A stretch of DNA of 64,000 bases, taken from assembly GCF_019175285.1 (NCBI RefSeq), contig NC_056528.1:16523447-16587446 (forward strand). Direction: 5' to 3'. How positions within the stretch are numbered: position 1 is the first letter of the stretch; every line of letters begins with the position of its first letter. The stretch comes from Sceloporus undulatus. Lineage: Eukaryota > Chordata > Lepidosauria > Squamata > Phrynosomatidae. Below the pieces are notes generated by a model. The model searched no databases and had not been told where the DNA came from. It saw nothing but the letters and a program-made list of their open reading frames with translations. Shown here piece after piece: positions 1 to 10,986 of this stretch. Position numbers and translations under genes: made by a program.

Positions 1-1811
1 TCGTCTCAGCTCCCTAAGCTCCCTTGTTTCATTTCACTCTAATTATTTGATCAGAAAGATTGGGGGAGAAAAATTAAAACACTTCCTGTGACTCACACAT
101 GATATGATATAGAATTTTTCATTCCCACACTTTGTGAACAAATTGCAAGACAATAGCGAGATCTTCTTTGGCATGGGTTGAAGCAAAAGAAAGAAAGTAA
201 TGAAGGTATAAAATGGAGAGGGAGCCATGGCTGAGTGGTGATACGAACCCTGATCTCAAAGAGTCTTCAGTCTGACAATCACAAAAAACCACGCTACAAA
301 TTCTACTACTCCAGAACTAAAAGTTTGCACACTATTTTGCAATTGTTGTTGATCCTAATAAAGATATTGTCCACCTGTGGGTTTGGGACTCACACTTCTT
401 TTTTGGATCAACATGCCTACCTTGATTTTCGGCAGTATTCATAGATACCCATAGCAGTTTTTTCTTATGTAGGCAAACATTGTCCCTCATAGACGCTTAT
501 CAGGCAAAAGCAGTAGAGGAGAAGGTGGGATCTGGCCTGGAGATCTCCATTTGGCTTTCCTTTTTCTAGAACAAAAGAAATTTAAAAAGAAATAGGGAGC
601 ATCTTTAATCACTTAGAGGACATCTGGCACCATCTGAAAGCACATTGTTTTAAAATGCCAACTGAAGTATGCCAGGAGCCGTGGTCTGATCTAAGTAGAC
701 TAAAATCTGATTGTCCTTCTGATCTGTCTTGATTCCCGAGGCTTGTAGACTCCAGTTGGGTCATGCAAGCTGAACTCCACACAGCGCACCCTCGCGCACC
801 AGGGCCTGCCATGGCCTATGGCAATATTTTATGTGCTGGCCTAGACAGTCTTCCTTGACATTACATTACTTTTAAGGGCGCTGTGAAAGACAAGCAATAA
901 GGTGACATCAGCAGGCTGCAGGGTTGAGGAACAGGACTGTGTTAACATTGTTAATTGACGCTGCGGATATTTATTTATCGGAGCTCAAAGGACAAAAAAA
1001 GGAGGAATTGAAACCCCAGCCTAGAATTTATTATCCTGGTGCGGAATAAGGATGTGACGGCTATCTATGATCTTTTCTTCCAGAGAATGGAAATCATATT
1101 ATTCTGCAAATAAGGACCTGCTTTGTTGTAATATGTTCCCACAAGGTTATCCAACAGATTCAACACCGAAAGCTAATGTAGTTGCAAGGTTTTAGTGTTG
1201 GATTCAGGTTCAAACCCATATCCAGCTGGAAAGCTTGCTATCACATAGAAGGTTGTAACAAGGTTGGAGACGGGGTGAGAGAAAAATGAATAGAGGTTTA
1301 ATTCCCTCCCCCCCAGTTGCATATATAAACATAATGTGTGGGTTTGTCAGTGACAGCCATAACTTTGCAGAACATCGCGCCAGGCACCTCCAAGTTTGAT
1401 GGAGTGTTTCTGGTCGTTGTCCAAGTTGTCATGCAGAGTTTCAGGTTGAAATTTCAAGTTGAGCGGAGGTACTACAAGCGAAAAAAAGGACATAACTTAT
1501 GAGGAAATTGTGGTAGACGCATCACAATTTGGCAAAATGTTCTTGCTTGTCATCCAAGGGGCAGTGCCCAGGCTCTGAGTTTCCAATATGTGTGTGCAGG
1601 GAACCTCCTATCAGCAAAAAAGAGGTCTGCCATGACTCCCTTCAGAGTCGGATAGTGCTTTTGATTTTTTTGCTCAACTTTCAGTGGCCAGTTCAGGTGA
1701 AAAATCCAAACAGAGGTTTTTCTAGAAGCAAAAAAAAGGGAGCCTGCCATAAATCTCCATAGATATTTTGATTTCTGGAAGTCAAAAGAAGACTCTCTGA
1801 GCCACTCCTGC

Positions 1812-2038
1812 TGATATTGTTGTTGTGTGCCTTCAAGATACTTCTTACTTATGGTGACCCTAAGACCAGGGTTTACCTGGCAAGATTAATTCAGAGGGGC
1901 ATTGCCATTACTCATCCTCTAAGGATAGAGAGTGTAACTTGCCCATGGTCACCCCATTGGGTCTACATGGCTGACCTGGGATTTGAACCCTGGTCTCCAG
2001 AGTCATAGTCCAACATTCAAACCAGTACCAGCTCACTC
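1812..2038 (-). mobile_element. Squamate tRNA-derived SINE
   Basis: The plus strand reads TTGTTGTGTGCCTTCAAG, then CTTATGGTGACCC, and ends TGAACCCTGGTCTCCAGAGT with CAAACCA, so the tRNA-like head with B box lies on the minus strand. The same family recurs at 17773, 36775, 42490, 52650, 59395 and 61455. Confidence 0.85.
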
Positions 2039-3354
2039 TGTTGATAATCCTGGAATATCTGCTGATATTAAGCAGGAAAACAGAAGAAAGCTAAAGTACT
2101 GCTGCTAAAAAACAGTGAGGAAAAGGAAGTTATCTGAGTTACTGGTGGTAAGATCCCCAAGGATATAAATCCTCTACATTTATTTATTTAGGATGTTCCC
2201 TTGCACCCTTGTGGGGACTAAACTAATTTTAGCCCAGGAGGGATATTTATTTAAAAGGAAAACCTGGCATTAAGCAGAAGTCACTTTGGATTTTGGGGGG
2301 AAAAAAAAAAAAGCCCCTTCCAGGGCTTAAATCTTGCCAGTGGATCTCCAAAAATTGCTATGATGCCATCCAAGAATATGAGGCTGTGTCAGGCAGGGAC
2401 AATAGGGACCTTTGGGGGATTGCAAATCACTTATATGGCACACTTTGCCCACCATAATGGTAAATTTTCCTCCTCTCATCTGTCAGTCTTTTCCAGTCTC
2501 CAACTGAAGCCCGTCCACATCTGGAGTGCCTCAGGTCCCCTTTCAGTGCTCTGAGTGTGTACTTTTCCTTGTTTAATTCTGTTGGGTTTCCTAGCGCTTT
2601 GTGCAAGTTTGACATTCGCTTTGAGCCATTCCAAGATTTGTTGTTGCTCTTACTGTTTTTAATTCTTCAAGGGCGGTCAAATAACATCTCTCCACCAAGC
2701 CTCGACATTCTTCACTAGCTCTGTTGGTTGAACTTCATCAGTTCCCTGCTTTTTGGGGACACTGTGTTCTTTCCATGGGATGCTCCTGAAAAAAAATGTT
2801 TTTAATGTTATTGCCCTTCAGGTTTGGAAGGAGCTAATTTATTCACTGATGTGGCACGTAATTGTTGAGACCAAAAACGGTGAGGATTTTAATGCAGCAT
2901 CAGGATACTGTGATTTAAATGAGAAACGTACCTTGGCCTCATTGGCAGGGGACTGTGAGCCTTTGCACCACTGAACTCTAAAGTGGGTTTGCTGTTGAGA
3001 GAACATGCATCATGTTTGGGAGCACATTTTCTGACCTTTAATGCGGCTCTCATTCCGGTTCCTAGAGGATGGGTTGACCGCTAACTTTGGCAGTCTATAT
3101 TGGATGGGTGGTTAGGGAATTAACTGACCCAAGAGGTTGTGATCTGATTTAACATGTTGTTCCAATTTATATTTTGTAAAAGAAACCTTTTTTTAATCAC
3201 CACATTTATTTTTTGTTCATATATTTAAAGCGTTTTGCACCACTTTTTGGCCGAAAGGTCCCCCAGAGTTGTTTATGCGCAAGCATGCCGAACTTAACAA
3301 AGCTACCTCCCAATGCTAATGCTGCTAAAATCTTCCAGGTAGGCAGAGGACAAG

Positions 3355-3563
3355 GAAGAGAAAACACTTCTCTAGGCATTTGTAGGTCCTCCAGCATGAT
3401 TCTGTGATCAACATCTGGCAGATGTTGGCCATAGAGTTGCACTGGAAGACCTGGAGAATCCTAGAGCGGTGTTCTCTTTGGTAAAAAGAATAGTGTTATT
3501 TTATTTGCAGTTTTTCCACATTCGCCTTCACCCCTAACCCCAGAGAATATGGAGGGGCCACTG
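3355..3563 (+). mobile_element. Foldback Tigger-like MITE, 3' part
   Basis: CTTCTCTAGGCATTTGTAGG, AACATCTGGCAGATGTTGGC and an end GGAGGGGCCACTG before TA match the copies at 48306, 60001 and 63437. The 5' part is missing. Confidence 0.7.
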
Positions 3564-4061
3564 TAGTTTGTGGTTTTGTGAGTACTAGTAGTATTAAAAT
3601 GACCTGATCTTTGCCTTGTGGTCAGATGCCCAGCCATGCCATCTCTCCCCAGCCAACCTCACAGGGTTGTTCTTGGTAAGGATGATGTGTAGACGATGTA
3701 AGAGTGGACTGGGTTATCCTGTTGTGAACTCCTCAGAAGAAAGAAAGGATGCTGCATTAAAATAAACGTAATTAATATGTTTCACACCTTTCCAAAGGCA
3801 GGCGGTCCATATGATTGCTTTGGCATCAAAGGTGCCTCCTGGAGTGGCCAAAAGCTGAGAAATAACAATCTATTTCAGTGCATAATTATCACTTTTTACA
3901 GGAGGTAAAAATATCCCTGGCAGGGAGATTTCTGCTTTAGATGACTGTGATGGGCAAAATGTCAAGTCATATTTTTTACCTGGATTTGTGAAAAAAGGTG
4001 TGTATGTGTCTATATATAGAATAATTGAAAAGCTTTCCTGTTTTATTTATGAGGTGTCTAT

Positions 4062-4230
4062 AAAGGCATCAGATCCTTTCTGATTTTGGAAGCTAAGCAG
4101 GATCAGCTCTGGTTAGTACTTGGATAGGAGACCACCAATGGGTGCTGTCGGCTATATTTCAAAGGAAGGAACTGGCAAAACCACCTTTGAATATTTCTTG
4201 CCTAAGACAAGCCTTAGTCAATAGACAATT
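4062..4230 (+). mobile_element. 5S rRNA-derived SINE
   Basis: About 100 bases match 5S rRNA: TCTGATTTTGGAAGCTAAGC, then GGTTAGTACTTGGATAGGAG and GGGTGCTGTCGGCT. The tail GGAACTGGCAAAACCACC, then TTTCTTGCCTAAG, is the squamate 5S-SINE body. It is a retroposon, not a working 5S gene. Confidence 0.85.
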
Positions 4231-4654
4231 TGAAGACATATTCACATAGACGTACCTCTTTTCTTGATGCATATTTCAAATGAAGTTAGTCCTCTGGTTC
4301 CAGAGAGGAAGAACAATTTCAAATTTATTTGGAGGTAAAAGCCTCTTGAAATTCCAGATTGCAAGGCCCTTCTTGTGTATGTGTTTTTGCTTTTTTTCCA
4401 GGGGAGAGGAGGCTGAAAGTTTACAAAAGGAATAGATTTAATATTCCTGACAAGCTTTCTGCAGCAGGGAAAGGGAAATGGTAAGCTTAGCACAGTTAAC
4501 CAATAGCTAGTTTTATATACAGATCTATTCTGTTCCCTTTTAAATGGCAACATGTGGTCTGGTGTGTATAGAAGACAAAGTGTGTGTGTGTAACTGAAAT
4601 CACTTTCTAATTTTTCCCTGGGACCTTTCGCACTACATAAGTTATAGCACTGTG

Positions 4655-4865
4655 ATTTCATAGCTTTTTGTGGGTTTTTTTGGGCTATGTGGCCATGTTC
4701 TGGAAGAGTTTATTCCTGACATTTCGCCTGCATTTGTGGCTGGCATCTTCAGAGAATGGTGGCATGGATATATGTGGGGTATAAACCCTTCCAGAACATG
4801 GCCCCTTAACCTGAAAAACCCACAAAATCTATGGATGCTAGCCATGACAGCCTTGCACTTCACAC
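4655..4865. mobile_element. Penelope-like terminal repeat, inverted pair
   Basis: TTTGTGGGTTTTTTTGGGCT, then ATGTGGCCATGTTCTGGAAG, at 4668-4706 is repeated inverted at 4790-4860 (CCAGAACATGGCC to AAAAACCCACAAA). Between them, on the minus strand, lies a diverged hammerhead-like core (4718-4752). The family assignment is from memory of Penelope-like element ends. Confidence 0.6.
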
Positions 4866-7483
4866 TGTGATTTCACCTTAACTGCCACGACGAAGTCCTG
4901 TGGAATATTATACATCAATGTGGTATCACAATGGAGAAAGATAACCATTACCAGTTTACCACATCAGATAGCTTGCAAGACACCATTGAGAAGATCCATG
5001 CCTTTGCACTTGTGATGTGGTGGTGAAACCTCTCTAAGGCTCAGGGATCACACACAAAGTGTGGGTGTTTTCATTTCAGTTTTGACAGCATCCAAGCTGT
5101 CAGCCACGGCTTGAGCTTTGCCAAGGGAATACATCGCATGTCTTCAGGGTGCAAGCTTTGTATGGAGCTGCATCTTTTTGAACAATAAGATGTCTTAATG
5201 AGGCACTTTGACAGGCCTTCCAAAATGGTTTACTGTTCCTTGTTTTGGGTATATTGAATGCTGGGGGTGTGCATCAGTAATTCCTTGAAGTTGTAGCAGG
5301 AGTAAGGGTAAAGGATGAGGTTTCTCAGACTAGTGTATCTCCTTATCCACTAAAAGAGGAAGCCAGGTGAGGAGCCATATCTCTATGCCATGGAGGTAAT
5401 ATTGCGTTAGGTAGTGGCTTTCAAACAACAGCATCCAGCGAACCTTTCCTAAGGTGCTTGGAGGGAAAAGCAGTCTTATTCTCTACACCGTTGGGAGAGA
5501 TCTCAGGGTGAAAGAGTTATTGGTCTGTCGCCCTGGTGCCACACATGAAAATTGACAAAACGACAACGGCTTTTTGTTGGTCCAGTCAGACAGGTGGCCT
5601 GGAAAAAATCAATAGTGTCCATGCTGTCTCTATATAACTGTCTAGCCTTGCTACTTCCATCTGGGCAACTTAGGTAGCCACAGGGACAATCTGAACCTTC
5701 CCTCTGTTGTTTTCAGGAATGATGACCTTCTCTGCCTGTTTTGGATTGCTTTTTTTCCCTTCTGCTCATGACCAGGCTGTTTCCTTCAGTCCTAATAGTT
5801 TCTGACTGTATCTCTTGAGTATCTGCTGCAGAATCAGCTGAGATTTCTGGGGTGTTTAAAACTGTATATAGAAGTACAAAGTCTGTCTGTGTGAGACATT
5901 GACTAGGACTGTCAGGCCCACTTAAAGTGAGAATGTGATACGCTCACCGCTTACACTGTTCCCATAATATTTGATCATGCTGGAAATCCAGGACATCAGA
6001 ACATCTGAAGGTCGCCAACCTTGGGAAGACTGTATTCTTTCTATCCCCTTTCCCTATATATATATGGAAATTGCTAGGGCTTTACTATCAAGGGTACATA
6101 ATTTATATATGTATTAGCTGCTTCATTAGATTTTCCAGAAGTCTCGATGGGGTCATCACAAATCGACAGACAACTTGAAGGCCCAACACATGCTTTCTTT
6201 CGAACCACCCAGTAACTCAGTTCTACTCCGTTTTCCCCATCAGCTCTGAGTGACAGCAACGTTTTCCTTATCCTTCTGCAAACGACATCTATCTTTGGAT
6301 GGATCGAGGCTGGTCAAAGCATCGCCAGTGGTACCCCATCAAAAGTGTCTGCATAAGTAAAAGCAGGCTGGACCCTGTTTACGTGCAGCCTGTTCAGCTC
6401 CCAAAGGCTCGGCACATCTTGGAGCCTGGAAACATGGAAATATAATGTAATTTCCAGTTCTGAGTAGGACAGGGGTGATAGAAACCAGACGCTGAATGGC
6501 TTTTTTAATGTGGATTTCTTGCAGGCCAGTGAGGATTCTCGGCACACAGATCCTGCATATGTTGTCCTTATGGTGGAAACCCAGTGCTATTATGAGTTAC
6601 ACATTTCCCATTAGCTCCAAGCTACAAGCAAGGATTGAAGAGGGCCAGGTTCTTTAAGATGAGCCTTATGCACAAAGAAATGGGGGAGAATTTGGATGCT
6701 GTTTAAGAGTATCCATAGGCATCAAGTTGGCAGTATACAACACTAGATAGACATTTGATGCATTGAGTTCTTACTAAGGAATAGATTGTTCCAAGGAAAT
6801 AGATGCTATTAAACGTCTAATAACCAGCCATGCCTGTCAACCAAACAACTGTAGAGGGGCAAGAGATAAGCCAAGTAGATAGGATATATAATCTTGAACA
6901 ACTAAGCTAAATAATATCAGCTAAACCATTAAAGCAGCAAGTAAGGGTTGGTCAAGGGACTGACTTTTCATGTATTGATTTAGCTAGGTCTTTGGTTCCT
7001 GGCTTTTTTCTTGTCCTGTGCAATCACATTTCATGGCTTAAGGCACACTGACCACGGCAGAAGCACTTACTGACTTGGCAGAATCATGCCCAGCAAGGTG
7101 AAATTACAATAAAGAAGGCAAGGCAAGGCAAGGACATTTCAGAATGTCTTGGCTGGAGGGATCTCCCTTACACAAGAAGAGTTGATGTCTAAGCAAAGTA
7201 GAGGCTTTATGGAAGTTGGTGGTCTGTTCATCTCTTGGTTCCAGACATATCAAGGAAAGATTTCTGTTCTCGAATCTGGTAGGCATTGGTTCCCAAGGCC
7301 CAGGGTTGGTGAGCTACATTGGCAGTATACCTTTGGAGTGCAAGACCAATTCTTTGAATGGCTCTTATTCCTGTCTGTGTCTAAACTGGGCAAGGAACCA
7401 AGGCCAGGCAACATGATGTTGGTACCAAAGTACTGTATGGCCCATCCTGACTGAAACATTTCTGATCACCTCAGACCAATGTA

Positions 7484-7684
7484 CAGTGGGCCCTAGGTAT
7501 CCTCTGTGAATATCAAAATCCATGGATACTCAAGTCCCATTCAATACAATGGGGTAGTGAAGTGATGTTCCTTATATAAAATAGCAAAATCAAGGTTTCC
7601 TTGTTGGAATTTATATCATTTTGGAGTATTTTCAAGCTATGGATGGTTGAATCTGTGGGTAAAGAATCTGCGGGTATCCAACTG
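7484..7684 (+). mobile_element. Tigger-like MITE, complete, with TA duplication
   Basis: It starts TA|CAGTGGGCCCTAGGTATCC and ends GCGGGTATCCAACTG|TA, 201 bases. The inside reads ATCAAAATCCATGGATACTC and later GGATGGTTGAATCTGTGGGT, typical of small Tigger derivatives. Confidence 0.82.
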
Positions 7685-8327
7685 TAATGGAACCAGAGGT
7701 GGGTGGGTGGGAATCAGTGCCACAAGCTTCAGTTTTATTTGCTCAATATGATCACCAATATCAGAGAAACACATAACCTGGCACATATGCTCCTGCCCCC
7801 ATACACATATGCTCCTGCCCCATAAAAACATCCATAGCAACCCAAGAGGGAATGCTACCCAGTGCTGAATTACAAACCACTGGCTGTTTAAGCCAAATAG
7901 GAAGAATAAAAGCCTTATAGTCTCTCCGATCACGTCAGGAACATGGGAACAGAAGTCTGGGCTAGCGGTGTCTGGGGAGAAGATTGACGGGGGAGACAGC
8001 TCAAAGAACAGCTAGCCGCAACATGCTGTGAATTCACTTCAAGCATTACTGGAGTTTCTTGGCAAGCGCACAGTATTTTTTTTTTTGTTTTGTTACCCAG
8101 CATTCTCCTGGAAAAGAAAAGCAACTCCTCACTTGGGACACAGAGAAAGCAGTGCTTTCACAAAAAAATGGGACTCGGAGACCAACTCGGATAACTATCA
8201 AATCCAGAAGGACAGTCCCATCTGTCAGGACAAAATTGTAGCCATGGATTTTTGTATCCAAATCCAGATCTGGAGTGCGTTGTCTATTCCAGGGTCAGTT
8301 GATGAACCTGGATTCTGTTCCCTTGGA

Positions 8328-8550
8328 AAAGGGCCATAATTTAATGAAAAAGCAATGTCTCGCATGTGGAAGGTCCAAGATTCAGTTCCTGGCATCTCCA
8401 GTTAAAAAAGAAACAGACAGCAAGTGATGCTTAGTACTTAGTATCTAGGAGTACCATTACTGTACAGAGAGACATTACTGGGTTATATGGACCATAGTTT
8501 GATTCTGTGAAGAGCAGCTTCTGTGTTCTCATACAAACATGCTTTATGTG
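8328..8550 (+). mobile_element. Sauria-type SINE
   Basis: GCATGTGGAAGGTCCAAGAT, then CCTGGCATCTCCAGTTAAAA, match the tRNA-like part and body junction of Sauria SINEs. The body (GGACCATAGTTTGATTCTGT, AGCAGCTTCTGTGTTC) follows. The first ~30 bases are worn. This element supports a squamate source. Confidence 0.75.
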
Positions 8551-9236
8551 TTTGTTCATATGTTGACTGGGAAGAGATTCTAGACTGGGCTATTACTGTA
8601 TTTATTCAAAGCTGAGCCAGTCCAGATGCTTCATGCTGCCTGCCTGTTGTAAAAGTCAATGTTGTACCCTCCCTATCAGGGTTGCTATGTGTCCCTTATT
8701 ATAAGGGATGTCTCCTGTTTGAGAACTACAAACACAACAAGAGTGTCCGATGTATGTCAGTAGAGCACAGTATGCATCAAATATGCCCAACTCAAGCTAG
8801 AAATGCATGATGCACATTGGAACATGCATGACACAGCTCCTGGACAAGCATCTATCCAATTCACTAACAGAGTTTTGTTGCTACAATGTAATCATGGAGT
8901 CATAAAATTAGGAAGTTGTGTAGACTGCTGCAAGACCTTGGCTGACATTTTTATTTATGGTTAGCATAACAAAATCTTCTAATCTCTCTTGACGTTTTAA
9001 CATTAAATGCATTAGCGGTAATGCCCGCATTTCCAAGTTCTCTAACAGGAGCTGAGGATTAAGACTCTCCTGCCTGCATGTCAGACTTTGACAATTTGAT
9101 ATCCCTGATCCCGCTTCTGATTTCATATATCTCATTAAGCTTTTATTGGAGTCATTGGTCGGCGTCTGTCTGCAGAGAAACATCTCTCTGTCTTTCTTTT
9201 ACACTTGTTTACCTGACTCCCTCTGACACACATTGG

Positions 9237-9238
<2 letters not shown>

Positions 9239-9285
<47 letters not shown>

Positions 9286-9287
9286 TC
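9239..9287 (+). repeat. (TTTC)n microsatellite
   Basis: About twelve perfect TTTC units. Two ORFs crossing it are artefacts of the repeat. Confidence 0.97.
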
Positions 9288-10986
9288 ACATTTGTTCATT
9301 CGTAGCCTGGAGTTGTTTTTTTACATTGCTTTTTTTTCTTGTGGGGGTTTCAGGTGGGTGGAATGGGGGGGAAACTTCCACAAGCTCCATTTTGGCTTGT
9401 GTGGTTAGCAATTGCCGGTGGCTGCCGCCCGCAGATTGGTTAGAATAAACCACAAAACATCCTTGCAGGGACGGTGAAACGTTTTAAATTGCAAAGTCTC
9501 GCTCCTGCAAGCTGCTGTTTGACAAAGGCAAGCGCGGCAGGAGAATGGCGTAGTGAAGTCATTGGATTTCCCTGGTTGGAAGCATTGATTATCGGCACTA
9601 CAAATGGTACCTTTTGGCATACGAGATGCCAGGGCTGTGTTTCTTCAGTTCTTGCTGTCCTTTTTAAAGAAGCTACAGGACAACAAAGGCAGGTCCAAGG
9701 GCTGGTTTTTTGCCTCAGAGACCTTCCTGGGGCACACAGGGTGCTAAAAATGCGCCAGATTAACAACAATAACAAAAAAGGGGAACTCCATTTCTGCTTT
9801 TAGGAAAAAGGGAATCTAGGTTAAACAGCAACAGAGTCCCCTTCAACTTATTTCAAAGAAGACTAGGACTTCCAGGAGAAGCAATTCACTTCATTTTTTT
9901 TAAAAGGCCATGGGAAAGGATGGTATGGAGATTGGTGGGATGCTTCTTTGCCGATGGAGTCAATGTGGTGAGGCTGTTTTAGAGTGCTGTGATTAAGACT
10001 GGGGAAACCTGGGTTCAAATTGCCACTTGTCTGGTAGTAAATAAGGCTGGGCCTATAGAAGTTCAGCCGAACAGGACAGGTAGATTGCAAAGGCATTGTC
10101 ATGGGGTGTGGCAATTCAGACTTGTTTAGGTTGAGGGATAGGGGAGATCCATAAATTTTTTAATGAACATCTATTATAGCCTTGCAGGTAGGAAACCAGC
10201 ATGACCAGGAGAAGACGGAGCAACAAGCACCCTTCCTGTCATGTCTGAAGGCTCAGCAGCGACCCAGGGAGGACTCAGAGTCCAATGACCCACTGGCTAC
10301 CCATATGACAACACGGCTCTGTCCTCAACCTCAGACTCCCCCACAACTCTTCCTTTCCTTCAGAAGTGCATGAACTGTTGAAGAACTAAGAGTGGAGGAG
10401 AACCTCTATGTTTTCTGGGTTTGACAGCCTCTGTAAGGCTTCAGTTGTCTTCTTCCAGTCTCTTACCTCCCTGAAGATTGCTGTCCAAGGTCCTGGAGGT
10501 TCCTGAACTGATGGCATCCTGCTTCTCTGACCCTAACCATGTTTTCCTTTCAATAGAAACAATATCTATCACAGGGGGACATAACTAAAAGAACGCTACT
10601 GGTTGTCTCATATGTGTTTTCTAGATGGCTTTGGTCTGGTCCAACAGGGCTTTCCTCTGTACCCTCACTGTGATCATTTTGCAGTCCTTAAAAAGGACCT
10701 GTGTCTTGTGGTCTTGGATTGGCCATTTTCCTGATCCTCAGAGAAACCACATACCTCTTAGTCATGAGATTGCCACTGCTCCTAGAGATCGGTCAGCTCA
10801 ACCCAAGACTAACAATGACAACAAGCCTGTGTTTTAGACCTACTGATAGCTATACAACATAGCTTTCATAAAGGGCATCCAGAGTTCTTTGAAATCTTTA
10901 AAAAGGTCTATTAACAGGATGCATTCAATGGAGAATCCAGACTGACTAGTGGGTTCCACTGTCATATGTTTGCTCTTGTTTCACAG

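Larger units (their letters stand above)
1..10986 (+). other. GARNL3: Non-coding DNA, probably a 5' intron of GARNL3
   Basis: No exon could be supported here. The first recognisable GARNL3 exon starts at 10987 in phase 0 after a good acceptor, so the exon or exons for the first ~23 residues must lie before the window, or be too short to recognise. The stretch holds a tRNA-derived SINE, a 5S-derived SINE, a Sauria-type SINE, two Tigger-like MITEs, a Penelope-like foldback end and a (TTTC)n tract, all listed separately. Blocks at about 860-1060 and 9400-9800 look unlike any repeat I know and may be regulatory, but nothing in them proves it. Confidence 0.6.

Noticed and set aside
4062-4160. 5S rRNA gene
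   Set aside because: Diverged from 5S and joined to a known SINE body, so it is a retroposon.
9233-9448. Open frames rich in Ser/Phe/Leu
   Set aside because: Produced by the (TTTC)n microsatellite.
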